From assembly GCF_002795825.1 (NCBI RefSeq), contig NZ_CP018800.1:1550001-1614000 (forward strand): 64,000 bases of DNA, in the 5' to 3' direction. The position numbers and the translations under genes were made by a program. Position 1 is the first letter of the stretch. Every line of letters begins with the position of its first letter. The DNA comes from Mariprofundus ferrinatatus. GTDB lineage: Bacteria > Pseudomonadota > Zetaproteobacteria > Mariprofundales > Mariprofundaceae. The notes under the pieces were generated by a model. The model saw nothing but the letters and a program-made list of their open reading frames with translations, did not search any database and was not told where the DNA came from. Positions 26,333 through 35,717 of the stretch are shown piece by piece.

Positions 26333-27832
26333 ATGGAACAGCTCCCTGACCATATCCGCCCTTTTTTCGAGCCTGCCATCTATCCGCATCCGGCAGCGCA
26401 TATCGAGATGATCCAGACCCATATCTCGTGGGTGATCCTGGCCGGTGACTACGCCTATAAATTCAAGAAACCGGTCGACTTCGGCTTTCTTGATTTCACC
26501 ACACTCGCCAAACGCAAATATTTCTGTGAACGGGAGCTGGAGCTCAATCGCAGGATCTCGCCGGAAATCTATATCGATACCGTTCCGGTCAGCGAAGAGC
26601 ACGGTAACTATTCATTCGGGGAGCGTGGAAACATTGTCGATTACTGCCTGAAAATGCGCCGTTTCTCCCAGAATGACCTGCTCGATCAAAGACTTGCATC
26701 AGACAGCTTCAATGCAGCATGGATGGACCGGCTCGCTGCCGATACCGCAGAATTTCATGCCGAGTCCGAACCCAATTACGATATCGATCATATCGGGCTG
26801 CTCAGATCCCATATCGAAACGAACCTGAATTCAGCATCAAGGCATCTGGAGAGCGGTTTGAACAGGCAGACGATCGAAGTCTTAATGCAATTTGCAGAAG
26901 AGGAGCTGCCACCACTGCAGCACTTGCTTGAAATTCGTCAGCGTAAAGGATGCATTCGCCACTGCCATGGCGATCTGCATATGAAAAATATCACCCTGAT
27001 TGATGATCGCCCGCGCCTGTTCGACTGTATTGAGTTCAATGATGACTTTGCCACCATCGATACCATGAATGATGTGGCATTCCTGATCATGGATTGCGAT
27101 GCCCACGGAAGAGCCGATCTGGGCATGCGCTTTCTCTCCCGTTACCTTGAGTTTTCGGGTGATTACGATGGTCTTGAACTACTGCCGCTCTACCTCTTCT
27201 ACCGCGCCTCGGTACGCGGCAAGGTAGCCTGCCTGCTGGCTGATGAACTGGATGGCCCTCAGCGTCAGGCACAACTTGACGAAGCGGCAAAATATTTTGA
27301 CCTGGCCCTGCAATACACCGAATCACGCAGGGGCAACCTGTTCGCAGTCGCCGGCCTCTCCGGTAGCGGCAAGAGCCACCTGGCGCTCATCGGCTGTGGC
27401 ATTGAGCGCGCGGTCATCATTCGCAGCGATGCCACACGCAAACGGATTGCCCCGCTATACCCTGAGCTGGAGCTCTACAGCCGGGAGATGCATATACTCA
27501 CCTACAGGGCCATGTTTGCTGCTGCCAATACCGCCCTTGATGCGGGCTTCCCGGTCATCCTCGATGCAACATTTATCCATCCTGATTCACGCCGGCGGCT
27601 TAAAGCACTCGCCGATACCTGTGACACACCACCCTACTTCTACTGGCTGGATATAGAGCCCTCCCTGTTAAGGGAGAGAATCAAAGCGCGCCAGCAGCAA
27701 ACCAGCGACATCTCCGATGCAGACCTGCATGTACTCGCACTGCAACTTGCAGAATATCGCCGACCAGATGAGGCGTGGGTTCATTTTCTCGGTTCAAGCA
27801 ACAGCTGGCCACAAACGCCCCTTCTGCTTTAA
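26333..27832 (+). CDS. Fused aminoglycoside-phosphotransferase-like and P-loop kinase-like protein
   Basis: 499-residue two-domain protein. The N-terminal APH/choline-kinase-like domain shows HGDLHMKNI (catalytic Asp about residue 213) and the metal aspartate in LFDCIEFND. The C-terminal domain (about 335-499) is an AAA_33-type P-loop kinase with Walker A GLSGSGKSH. This fixed fusion occurs in many proteobacteria and its substrate is unknown; the two ATP-binding modules suggest a phosphotransfer reaction on a small molecule rather than antibiotic resistance. AAGGTAAGGA precedes the ATG. Stands downstream of the CBS gene, separated by a terminator. Confidence 0.87.
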   Translation: MEQLPDHIRPFFEPAIYPHPAAHIEMIQTHISWVILAGDYAYKFKKPVDFGFLDFTTLAKRKYFCERELELNRRISPEIYIDTVPVSEEHGNYSFGERGNIVDYCLKMRRFSQNDLLDQRLASDSFNAAWMDRLAADTAEFHAESEPNYDIDHIGLLRSHIETNLNSASRHLESGLNRQTIEVLMQFAEEELPPLQHLLEIRQRKGCIRHCHGDLHMKNITLIDDRPRLFDCIEFNDDFATIDTMNDVAFLIMDCDAHGRADLGMRFLSRYLEFSGDYDGLELLPLYLFYRASVRGKVACLLADELDGPQRQAQLDEAAKYFDLALQYTESRRGNLFAVAGLSGSGKSHLALIGCGIERAVIIRSDATRKRIAPLYPELELYSREMHILTYRAMFAAANTALDAGFPVILDATFIHPDSRRRLKALADTCDTPPYFYWLDIEPSLLRERIKARQQQTSDISDADLHVLALQLAEYRRPDEAWVHFLGSSNSWPQTPLLL

Positions 27833-27939
27833 AACGCCTTGTTGCATGCGGGACAAGCAATTGTGACAGGTCTTACATCCAGCAATCACCCCTCCATTAT
27901 GATCGCACCCAGCCAGACAGGTTATACAAGGAGGAGAGC

Positions 27940-28038
27940 ATGGTTGAATTCAAGAATCTGATGAAACACCCGATGGTCGCGGGCACCATTCTCTATCTTG
28001 CTGTTTTCATCACCCACGCGCCAACCGGGGCAATCTGA
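27940..28038 (+). CDS. 32-residue membrane peptide with strong ribosome-binding site
   Basis: Short gene starting MVEFKNLMKHPMVAG and ending in one hydrophobic helix (TILYLAVFITHAP). The ATG is preceded by AAGGAGGAG at the ideal spacing (ending 4 bases before it), which is better than most genes in the window. It stands between the APH/kinase fusion and an SpoIIAA-like gene, in a gap of 290 bases with no other signal. No family recognised. It is likely an inner-membrane peptide; a regulatory role on a membrane protein is common for such peptides but is not shown here. Confidence 0.6.
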   Translation: MVEFKNLMKHPMVAGTILYLAVFITHAPTGAI

Positions 28039-28122
28039 CTGGCAGCTCCCATTTTCTGGTCTATACTATATTTCAAGACAACTGAAGGGACGTGATGCGC
28101 GTATGCATTACAATGGGATGAG

Positions 28123-28524
28123 ATGACCGCCAAACACTACGTTGATCGAGAGCACAGAGTGATTATTACCACCTGGGACGGCCACGTGTCAGACCAGGAT
28201 CTCATTGCTGCGCTCAGCAGTTACCTGCAGGAGTACCGGTGCGACAGCGAATACCACAACTACGACGAGCTGCTCGACTTCAGTCACGCCGCCGAAATCA
28301 ACCTGACAACAAAAGGGATCATTGAGCTCAGCAAGCTCTCTCATCAATCGGATGTCGAGGGGGTACAGACCAGGCTCGCCATCATTGCAACCTCACCGCT
28401 CACCTTTGGCCTTGCCAGAATGTATGTCGCCTATCGGAACCTGCTTTCCAGCAGCAAGATCATGAAAGTGGTGAAAACCAAGGATGATGCGTTCACCTGG
28501 CTCAGAACCCCTGTTGAATCGTAA
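28123..28524 (+). CDS. Hypothetical protein with SpoIIAA-like layout
   Basis: 133-residue soluble protein. The pattern of an N-terminal beta-rich segment (RVIITTWDGHVSDQDLIAAL), a DELLDFSHAAEINLT strand, and a conserved-looking helix before KMVKTKDDAFTWL is that of the SpoIIAA/STAS-like fold seen in many proteobacterial hypotheticals, including the final 'AFTWL' helix. I cannot name a family with certainty. Its ribosome site is weak (GGGATGAG). No partner gene is evident, and it is convergent with phoH-like. Confidence 0.6.
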   Translation: MTAKHYVDREHRVIITTWDGHVSDQDLIAALSSYLQEYRCDSEYHNYDELLDFSHAAEINLTTKGIIELSKLSHQSDVEGVQTRLAIIATSPLTFGLARMYVAYRNLLSSSKIMKVVKTKDDAFTWLRTPVES

Positions 28525-28552
28525 AGTCCCGGGTAATATCCAGCTCGCCCTG

Positions 28553-29920
28553 TTAAAGAACTTCGACAGCCTTGGCGGCAAGCCTTGACCTTTCACTCGC
28601 CTTCAGTGCGATATGTCCGGCATGCTCCCAGCCGGCAAAGGCTGACACTGCAAGCGTAAGGCCATTGGTGTGCGCGGTGAGATATGGCGTATCGATCTGT
28701 GCATTGTTACCCAGCAGGATAATTTTCGAATCTTCACCCATACGCGTTACAATCGTTTTCATCTGGTGCGGCGTCAGGTTCTGCGCCTCATCTACAATCA
28801 GCCATGTCTTCGTAAAAGTTCGCCCTCGTGCGAAGGAGAGTGCGGCAATCTCGATCCGGTGCTGGCCCAGGACATCGCCGATATTCTGGGCTTCATCGCC
28901 AAGCAGGATGGAGAGGTTGTCGGTAATTGCACCCATCCACGGCTCCAGTTTTTCACGCTCGGTACCCGGAAGGAAGCCGATATCCTGCCCCATAGGAACG
29001 GTGGCGCGGGTAACCAGAATCTTCTCATACAAGCCCATATCCAGCGTCTGATGCAGACCTGCTGCAAGCGCCAGCAGGGTTTTACCGGAACCGGCAAGCC
29101 CCAGCATCGCGACCAGATCGAGCTCGGCATCCATCAACAGGTTCATCGCCATGTTCTGCTCAAGGTTTCTGGCCTGAATGCCCCAGATGGCATGCCGCTC
29201 TGTACGGTATGAGGTGATATCGCACAGATGTACCCTGCGATTCTCATCGATCTGGGTGCAATGCATGGCAATTTCGCGCTCACCGGGAAGAACCACGAAT
29301 GATTTAAGAAATGGCATATCCATCCCTTCAGGCCAGGTAACCACAAAGTGATTGCCGCGGTCATGCTCCAGCATCTCCATTCCTTCAGCCATTGCCGTCC
29401 AGACCTCTTCATCCAGACGAACCTTGCCGCTTGGCAGAATGGAGAGATCGCTGATCACACGATCGGAGCGGTAATCTTCAGTTTTCAGCCCGAGAGCACG
29501 CGCTTTGACACGCAGATTGATATCCTTGGATACCAGAATGACCTGACGATCAGGATGCTCCTGCTTTACCGACAGGCAGACCGCGATAATCCGGTTATCA
29601 CCACCACCTCTGGCCAGAGACTCCGGCAACAGGTCCAGCGCCTTCTGGTGAGACATTTCAAAAAAGAGCCTGCCGCCTCCAGGCAACTCACACCCTTTTG
29701 AAAGGTCATCGCACGCCTCACTCAACTCATCGAGCTGGCGTGAAGCCTCGCGCACATTTCGGGCCAGTTCATCCAGACCCTTCTTCACCTTATCCATCTC
29801 TTCGAGCACCACAATCGGCAGCACAACATCATGCTCATCGAAGTGTTGCAGGGAATTCGGGTCGTGCACCAGCACATTGGTATCAAGAATGTAGATCTTG
29901 CGTTGCTGTATATCGATCAA
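28553..29920 (-). CDS. PhoH family protein with N-terminal PIN domain
   Basis: 455-residue fusion of a PIN nuclease domain (about 1-150; acidic residues in LDTNVLVHDP, and further on DNRIIAV and SKDINLRVKA) and a PhoH-type ATPase domain with Walker A GLAGSGKT (K280) and Walker B LIVDEAQN. This is the PhoH2 layout, proposed to couple RNA unwinding and cleavage. The motif LLGNNAQID replaces the usual LLGNxxQID, still conserved. Likely cytoplasmic. The start ATG lies 53 bases from a divergent GlyCys tRNA block promoter. Confidence 0.93.
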   Translation of the reverse strand: MIDIQQRKIYILDTNVLVHDPNSLQHFDEHDVVLPIVVLEEMDKVKKGLDELARNVREASRQLDELSEACDDLSKGCELPGGGRLFFEMSHQKALDLLPESLARGGGDNRIIAVCLSVKQEHPDRQVILVSKDINLRVKARALGLKTEDYRSDRVISDLSILPSGKVRLDEEVWTAMAEGMEMLEHDRGNHFVVTWPEGMDMPFLKSFVVLPGEREIAMHCTQIDENRRVHLCDITSYRTERHAIWGIQARNLEQNMAMNLLMDAELDLVAMLGLAGSGKTLLALAAGLHQTLDMGLYEKILVTRATVPMGQDIGFLPGTEREKLEPWMGAITDNLSILLGDEAQNIGDVLGQHRIEIAALSFARGRTFTKTWLIVDEAQNLTPHQMKTIVTRMGEDSKIILLGNNAQIDTPYLTAHTNGLTLAVSAFAGWEHAGHIALKASERSRLAAKAVEVL

Positions 29921-30052
29921 GAGACATCTCCCGGTAGTTGGTTATGGATATTGCTGGATAAGATCAGGGCCTGACACATCGGGTGGATATCGTCATATCG
30001 ACTGCAGGCCATGAGATACAATCTGATCTACTTTCATCCCGAAAGTCAATGC

Positions 30053-30080
30053 TTGACACCACCCGATCATTCGCCATTAT
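30053..30080 (+). promoter_or_regulatory. Promoter of the first tRNA-Gly/tRNA-Cys unit
   Basis: Consensus TTGACA (30053-30058), 16-bp spacer, CATTAT (30075-30080), then a G/C-rich discriminator before the tRNA at 30092. The same hexamers and spacing occur at the second unit, which supports function. The G/C-rich discriminator is typical of stringently controlled stable-RNA promoters. Confidence 0.75.
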
Positions 30081-30091
30081 TCGCGCCGTTC

Positions 30092-30167
30092 GCGGGTATA
30101 GCTCAGTTGGTAGAGCGCGACCTTGCCAAGGTCGAGGTCACCGGTTCGAGCCCGGTTACCCGCTCCA
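30092..30167 (+). tRNA. tRNA-Gly(GCC), copy 1
   Basis: 76-base cloverleaf: acceptor arms gcgggta / tacccgc, T-loop ggttcgagcc, anticodon loop ttGCCaa, and an encoded 3' CCA. Reads GGC/GGT. Identical to the copy at 30410. Confidence 0.97.
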
Positions 30168-30174
30168 GATTAAA

Positions 30175-30199
30175 GGGGGGCAGCGCCCCCCTTTTTTTT
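30175..30199 (+). terminator. Intrinsic terminator between tRNA-Gly and tRNA-Cys of unit 1
   Basis: Six-G/six-C stem (30175-30180 with 30186-30191) with loop cagcg followed by eight T. It lies inside the tRNA pair, so transcripts from the unit-1 promoter should mostly end after tRNA-Gly. Confidence 0.85.
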
Positions 30200-30215
30200 C
30201 TTCATGGTTGATAAC

Positions 30216-30290
30216 GGCAGGGTGGCTCAGTGGTACGGCGGAGGACTGCAAATCCTTTATTCGCGAGTTCGATTCTCGCCCCTGCCTCCA
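30216..30290 (+). tRNA. tRNA-Cys(GCA), copy 1
   Basis: 75-base cloverleaf with acceptor arms ggcaggg / ccctgcc, U discriminator (a cysteine identity element), anticodon loop ctGCAaa and encoded CCA. Identical to the copy at 30527. It sits downstream of a terminator. Confidence 0.96.
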
Positions 30291-30370
30291 ACCAATCCAT
30301 CGGATCGAAACAGAAACCTTATCACTGGCAAATCAGACCCTGCATTTTCACTGTAAAACCACGATCCCCT

Positions 30371-30398
30371 TTGACAACGCCTGAACAGAAGGCAATAT
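30371..30398 (+). promoter_or_regulatory. Promoter of the second tRNA-Gly/tRNA-Cys unit
   Basis: TTGACA (30371-30376), 16-bp spacer, CAATAT (30393-30398), then a C-rich discriminator before the tRNA at 30410. Hexamers and spacing match the unit-1 promoter although the spacer sequence differs. Confidence 0.75.
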
Positions 30399-30409
30399 TC
30401 GCCCTCTTC

Positions 30410-30485
30410 GCGGGTATAGCTCAGTTGGTAGAGCGCGACCTTGCCAAGGTCGAGGTCACCGGTTCGAGCCCGGTTACCCGCTCCA
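30410..30485 (+). tRNA. tRNA-Gly(GCC), copy 2
   Basis: Identical to the copy at 30092-30167, including the encoded CCA. In this unit the linker to tRNA-Cys lacks a strong terminator. Confidence 0.97.
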
Positions 30486-30526
30486 GGTTTAAAAGGGATA
30501 ATCCCCTTATGTAAGTGGTTGATAAC

Positions 30527-30601
30527 GGCAGGGTGGCTCAGTGGTACGGCGGAGGACTGCAAATCCTTTATTCGCGAGTTCGATTCTCGCCCCTGCCTCC
30601 A
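30527..30601 (+). tRNA. tRNA-Cys(GCA), copy 2
   Basis: Identical to the copy at 30216-30290. It ends 18 bases before the stop codon of the convergent glnE gene; no strong terminator is visible between them. Confidence 0.96.
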
Positions 30602-30619
30602 ACCAATCTCTTGAAAAGT

Positions 30620-33349
30620 TCAGGTGACAAGTAAGCGATTGTAAGCTGCGCGAACCCTCTGCATGCGATCTTTCAGCGCATCAGGCGTGGTGATGGCGGC
30701 ATGACGGCGCATCGTCTCCCACTCGGTCGCCTCCGCTCTGTTGGGAAGTTTTCCGATAGAGCGCCAAAGCTCCACCCGCAATGCATTCTCCATCTGGCGG
30801 TAATCGAGATAGCTATCGGCCAGCCAGCCACCCTCCTCTCTCCAGGCAGCCGGCGCGCAGTCCGGAATGTCACGCAGAACATCGATCGTCCTGCGCGCAG
30901 CTCCTCCAAATGCCAGCCTGGCATACTGTGCCAGAAACTCGATATCGACGAGGCCGCCTTCATCCTGTTTCAGGTTGATGATCTCATCAGATCTGCTGGA
31001 GAGGTGTTCAACCATCTTGCTGCGCATCTCCAATACATCGGCTGCCAGCGCTTTTCGATCCCGAGGCTTGTTCAATACCTCAGCAACAACGGATTCCACT
31101 GCCGCCTTTGCATCCTGGGGGCCAGCCGCCGCCCTGGATCTGCAGAGCGCCTGGTGCTCCCATGTCTGCGCTTCACCCAGCTGATAGTCATGGAAGCCCT
31201 TCAGACTGGTCACCAGCACGCCGCTACTGCCCGATGGCCGAAGCCTGGCATCGAATTCAAAACCGGCACCAAACGGTGGCGCTGCTGTCAGGTACTGGAT
31301 CGCCCTGCGACCGATACGCTGGGCATGCTCACCGAAACTCCGTTTACCGCACATCTCTCCGGGATTGTCATGCACCAGCACAAACACCATATCGAGATCG
31401 GAAACCAGCCCCATCTCATGCGATCCGTGTTTACCCATCGCCAATGCCACGAACGGGAAATCCTTAGGTAAATCCATCTGAGAAAGGCAGAGGCGAATCA
31501 CTGCAGACGTTGCAGCATCAGCCATATCTGCCATCCATCCGCCGACAGTCATTGCATCTGCCGTATGCGCATCCACTGCCAGAGCACAGAGAAGGCGCGC
31601 CCGATCCACCCAGCGCCCGATATCGGCCAGAGCCTGTTCGATATCATCAAATTGATCCAGTGAATCAAGGCCGGCACAGATATCCCTGATATCCGCTTCG
31701 CTATGCTCGGTCATCAGCGGCCACTCCAGCCAGGAAGGGTCTTTTACAATGTGGTCAGCAAGATACCGGCTGGCCGAAAGCACACCGATCAGCCAATCCA
31801 GCGCACCCTGATGCGTGGCCAGAAGATCGATCCAGGTCGCACGCCCTGAAACCGAACGGATAAGGTCTGCAAACGCTTCAAGCGCTGTAACACCATTTTC
31901 ATCATCAAGCCATTTCGGCATCGCCTGATCAAGGATACGGCTCACCTGGGCTCTGCTCCGTTCTGGAAGCAGCCCTCGTAACAGCCATGCATCAACCCTC
32001 TCAAGCGCCAGCAGCATACGATCACGATCCTCATCAGAGCGACCTTGCAGCCCCTCATTTGCGCCGGAGAGCCAGTCCCTCTCCTTCTGCTCTTCGCCGA
32101 CCGGTTTCACAAACTTGCCGAATGCGCTCTCAACAATGGCGGCGTGGTGCACCATCTGCTGCTCAATATCCGCAATGCCGGTCGCGGTACTCAGGTAATC
32201 GGCATAATCATCAGGCAATTTATGGGTCTGCTCGCCACGACGGGACTGAATCGCGTGCTCGATACGGCGCCAGAAGCGGTAGGCCGCTTTCAATTCGCTT
32301 ACATCCTCTTCTGCAATCACACCCGCATCCATCAGCCGATCGATCGCCTGCATGCTTGGTTGAATCCTCAGATCCTTGTTGCGTCCGGCATGCAGCAGCT
32401 GCATCGACTGGATGATGAATTCGATCTCGCGTATGCCGCCCCTGCCGCGCTTCACATCATAACCCGGGGCAATACCGCCAGAACCTGCCTGGCCATCAAT
32501 ACGCCGCTTCATCTCCGCCAGTGCTGCCACCGTGGTATAATCGAGGTAACGTCTGAATATAAAGGGTGCAATACCCTCGATAAAGGCGTCACCCAGCTGC
32601 ATATCTCCGGCCACGGGACGCGCCTTGATCAACATTGCCCGCTCCCAGGTCTGGCCATATTCAAGATAGTGGGAAAGGGTTGCTTCAAGGTGCTGGACTA
32701 TGGCGGATCCGTCGCCGCCCGGCCGCAGACGCATATCCACCGGCCAGACAATGCCGTCCGCAGTACGTTCGCTCATCAGGCGAATCAGCATGCGTGAGAG
32801 ATGCATGTAATATTCAGGAGCAGGAATCGATTGTCGCCCGCCCACCGTATTACCGTTGCCCTGCCATATAAAGAGCGGATCGACATCCGAGCCGAGATTC
32901 AACTCACGGCCGCCGAGTTTACCAAGCCCTATCACACAGAAAGAGCCTCCTTCAACATGGCCGTAACGGGGTGCGATCAGGCGTTCTGCCATCCTTACCG
33001 CCTCGCCCATAAGCCCTGACGCAAGGTCGGCGATGGCTCGGCAGGAGATATCCATGTCACCCCGCAGACCCATTTCCCACCAGATCAGGTGGCGGTGCCC
33101 GCGATGCTTGCAGCGGCGCAAATGAGACATGCAGGCAACCAGATCGCTGCTCTGGCTTGGCGGCACCCATGTCTCTCCGGCATCCGGCAGCACTGCCTCT
33201 TCAAGCGGCCTGAACAACAGCCTGCACTCCTCCTCTCCGGCACTGCGCATCAGCTGCGAGAACTGGGGGGAAATGTTAAACAGGCGCCGTACATCGCCAT
33301 GCAGGTTTTCAGGTACATACTGGAGGATGGAATCGATCTGCTCACTCAT
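30620..33349 (-). CDS. glnE: Bifunctional glutamine synthetase adenylyltransferase/adenylyl-removing enzyme
   Basis: 909-residue enzyme (E. coli GlnE 946) with two nucleotidyltransferase domains, one adenylylating and one removing AMP from glutamine synthetase. Motifs: GLGKLGGRELNLGSDVDPLF for the N-terminal domain and AMGKHGSHEMGLVSDLDMVF for the C-terminal domain, with the GlnD_UR_UTase-type helical linkers between. Its substrate GlnA and its effector GlnB lie 0.5-2.3 kb upstream on the same strand, so the regulatory triad is clustered. Start at the ATG at 33349; a TTG 7 codons earlier has a ribosome-site-like GAGGA too close to be used. Confidence 0.93.
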   Translation of the reverse strand: MSEQIDSILQYVPENLHGDVRRLFNISPQFSQLMRSAGEEECRLLFRPLEEAVLPDAGETWVPPSQSSDLVACMSHLRRCKHRGHRHLIWWEMGLRGDMDISCRAIADLASGLMGEAVRMAERLIAPRYGHVEGGSFCVIGLGKLGGRELNLGSDVDPLFIWQGNGNTVGGRQSIPAPEYYMHLSRMLIRLMSERTADGIVWPVDMRLRPGGDGSAIVQHLEATLSHYLEYGQTWERAMLIKARPVAGDMQLGDAFIEGIAPFIFRRYLDYTTVAALAEMKRRIDGQAGSGGIAPGYDVKRGRGGIREIEFIIQSMQLLHAGRNKDLRIQPSMQAIDRLMDAGVIAEEDVSELKAAYRFWRRIEHAIQSRRGEQTHKLPDDYADYLSTATGIADIEQQMVHHAAIVESAFGKFVKPVGEEQKERDWLSGANEGLQGRSDEDRDRMLLALERVDAWLLRGLLPERSRAQVSRILDQAMPKWLDDENGVTALEAFADLIRSVSGRATWIDLLATHQGALDWLIGVLSASRYLADHIVKDPSWLEWPLMTEHSEADIRDICAGLDSLDQFDDIEQALADIGRWVDRARLLCALAVDAHTADAMTVGGWMADMADAATSAVIRLCLSQMDLPKDFPFVALAMGKHGSHEMGLVSDLDMVFVLVHDNPGEMCGKRSFGEHAQRIGRRAIQYLTAAPPFGAGFEFDARLRPSGSSGVLVTSLKGFHDYQLGEAQTWEHQALCRSRAAAGPQDAKAAVESVVAEVLNKPRDRKALAADVLEMRSKMVEHLSSRSDEIINLKQDEGGLVDIEFLAQYARLAFGGAARRTIDVLRDIPDCAPAAWREEGGWLADSYLDYRQMENALRVELWRSIGKLPNRAEATEWETMRRHAAITTPDALKDRMQRVRAAYNRLLVT

Positions 33350-33503
33350 TGCATAACTATACCTGTTCAATCCTCAGAGTGAAAACCTTCAGAGAGGCTG
33401 GGAGTGATTCCCTTAATTTCTTCTCAAGCGGACCGATAGAGAGAGTAAAGGATCAGACAGAGACGCTCCGGACTGATCCAACAAACAGAATGGAGGACCA
33501 GTT

Positions 33504-33728
33504 ATGCAGCAGCAGATCGTTAAAGTAACCGGTATTTCCAATTTCGGAAGACGCTGGTCAAATAAAATGGGAAACCCCTGGAATGTACGGAGAGTGGCCG
33601 ATCACGTCCTGTTTTCCACCAGGCCCGGTCCGTGGATACTTATCGAGCGCAACCATTTTCAGCGCTGGGTCAATCTGCATGCGGACCAGAACTTTCTAAT
33701 CAAGTGGAGTGATCCGCAAACCCACTGA
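33504..33728 (+). CDS. Small hypothetical protein between glnE and glnA
   Basis: 74-residue soluble protein, basic and rich in aromatic residues (five Trp), e.g. FGRRWSNKMGNPWNVRR and GPWILIERNHFQRW. No family recognised. GGAGGA precedes the ATG by 8 bases, and it ends just before a bidirectional terminator. It is divergent from glnE and convergent with glnA. A role in nitrogen control is only suggested by position. Confidence 0.68.
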   Translation: MQQQIVKVTGISNFGRRWSNKMGNPWNVRRVADHVLFSTRPGPWILIERNHFQRWVNLHADQNFLIKWSDPQTH

Positions 33729-33740
33729 ACCCTTCATCGC

Positions 33741-33778
33741 CAATAAAAAAGGCCGCCCATGGGGCGGCCTTTTTATTG
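33741..33778. terminator. Bidirectional terminator between the small ORF and glnA
   Basis: Eight-bp stem ggccgccc / gggcggcc (33751-33758 with 33762-33769) framed by six A and five T, giving a T-tract in both directions. Serves the small gene on plus and glnA on minus. Confidence 0.9.
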
Positions 33779-33793
33779 TTTCCGGAAATGGAA

Positions 33794-35227
33794 TTATACT
33801 GAGTAGTACAGTTCAAATTCCTTCGGATGCGGACGCATACGAACTTCATTGAGCTCTTCCATCTTCAGTTCGATGTAGGCATCGATCATGTCGTCATCCA
33901 TGACACCGCCGACTTTCAGGAAGTCACGATCTGCATCCAGCGCTTTCAGAGCCTCTTCCAGACCACCGCAGACGGTTGGAATCTTCTTGCCCTCTTCCGG
34001 TGGAAGATCGTAGAGATTCTTATCTGCAGCTTCGCCCGGATCGATCTTGTTGGCCACACCGTCCAGACCAGCCAGCATCATGGCAGTGAATGCCAGGTAC
34101 GGGTTGGCGGTGCAGTCCGGGAAGCGAACCTCGATGCGGCGAGCCGGATCGGAGTTTACAACCGGGATACGGATAGAGGCGGAACGGTTACGGTTGGAGT
34201 AAGCCAGCATAACCGGTGCTTCAAAGCCCGGAACCAGACGCTTGTAGGAGTTGGTAGAGGCATTGGTGATCGCATTCAGTGCCTTGGCATGCTTGATGAT
34301 ACCACCGATGTACCAGAGCGCTTCCTGTGAGAGGTTGGCATACTTGTCGCCTGCGAACAGGTTCTTGCCATTCAGCCACAGGGACTGGTGCACGTGCATG
34401 GCAGTGCCGTTGTCGCCGTAGATCGGCTTAGGCATGAAGGTTGCAGTCTTACCGTGGGCATGGGCTACGTTGTGCACAACATACTTGTACCACTGAACCT
34501 CATCCGCCTTCTGGATCAACTCAGCGAATTTCATCGCCAACTCACACTGACCGGCAGTAGCAACTTCATGATGATGCGCTTCCATATGAATACCGAGATC
34601 GGACATCACCAGGGACATGTCGTTACGAATCTCGTGCAGTGAGTCGATTGGGGGAACCGGGAAGTAACCGCCTTTCACACGTGGACGGTGACCTGAGTTA
34701 CGCATCAGACCTTCAGAGGTGTCGGCAAAGTTCTTGTTGGAGTTCCAGGCGGCCTCTTCGGATTCGATCTGGTAGCCACAGCTACCCATCTCGTTGCTGA
34801 AGGTTACACCGTCAAAAATGAAGAACTCCAGTTCAGGACCGAAGTATGCGGTATCGGCGATACCGGCTGAACGGATGTAGTTCAGTGCGCGCTGGGCAAT
34901 CTGACGCGGGCAGCGGTTATACTCCTGGCCGGTAATCGGATCGATCACCTGAGCAACCAGCACCAGCGTGGAAGACTCGAAGAATGGATCGATATTCGCA
35001 CTTGTCGGATCAGGAATCAGCGCCATGTCTGAATTATTAATATCACACCAGCCGGCAACGGATGAGCCGTCGAAGGCGAAACCGTCTTCGAATGAATCTT
35101 CACTCAACTGATGAATTGGATAGGTAACGTGCTGCCACTTGCCGCGCGTATCGGTAAAACGTACGTCGACAAACTCGCACTCGTTCTCTTCGATCATGTC
35201 GAAGACTTTTTTGATTGCGTCACTCAC
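33794..35227 (-). CDS. glnA: Glutamine synthetase type I, adenylylation-regulated
   Basis: 477-residue dodecameric enzyme making glutamine from glutamate, ammonia and ATP. Signatures: DGSSVAGW near residue 52, the ATP-binding [16 protein letters not shown] (as [16 protein letters not shown]), and the adenylylation site NLYDLPPEE with Tyr406, so it is GlnE-regulated class I-beta. The start is GTG, preceded by AGGAG at 8 bases. glnB lies 93 bases upstream on the same strand. I found no sigma-54 promoter (TGGCAC-N5-TTGCA) in the gap, so transcription may come from further upstream. Confidence 0.96.
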   Translation of the reverse strand: MSDAIKKVFDMIEENECEFVDVRFTDTRGKWQHVTYPIHQLSEDSFEDGFAFDGSSVAGWCDINNSDMALIPDPTSANIDPFFESSTLVLVAQVIDPITGQEYNRCPRQIAQRALNYIRSAGIADTAYFGPELEFFIFDGVTFSNEMGSCGYQIESEEAAWNSNKNFADTSEGLMRNSGHRPRVKGGYFPVPPIDSLHEIRNDMSLVMSDLGIHMEAHHHEVATAGQCELAMKFAELIQKADEVQWYKYVVHNVAHAHGKTATFMPKPIYGDNGTAMHVHQSLWLNGKNLFAGDKYANLSQEALWYIGGIIKHAKALNAITNASTNSYKRLVPGFEAPVMLAYSNRNRSASIRIPVVNSDPARRIEVRFPDCTANPYLAFTAMMLAGLDGVANKIDPGEAADKNLYDLPPEEGKKIPTVCGGLEEALKALDADRDFLKVGGVMDDDMIDAYIELKMEELNEVRMRPHPKEFELYYSV

Positions 35228-35320
35228 AACTATTTCTCCTGTTCAATTAGAAAGTCCCACCCGGTAAAATGAGAAGCGCGACTTTGTCACAAGCCGCACA
35301 AAAAGGCAATCGCCTGAGAA

Positions 35321-35701
<381 letters not shown>

Positions 35702-35717
35702 CTAATCATCCTGCAGT

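Noticed and set aside
32045-32797. 250-codon open frame antisense to glnE
   Set aside because: Shadow frame in high-GC coding DNA without any family signal.
35228-35320. Sigma-54 promoter before glnA
   Set aside because: No TGGCAC-N5-TTGCA-like pair in the gap; only a weak 4-bp hairpin followed by five T (minus strand) was found.
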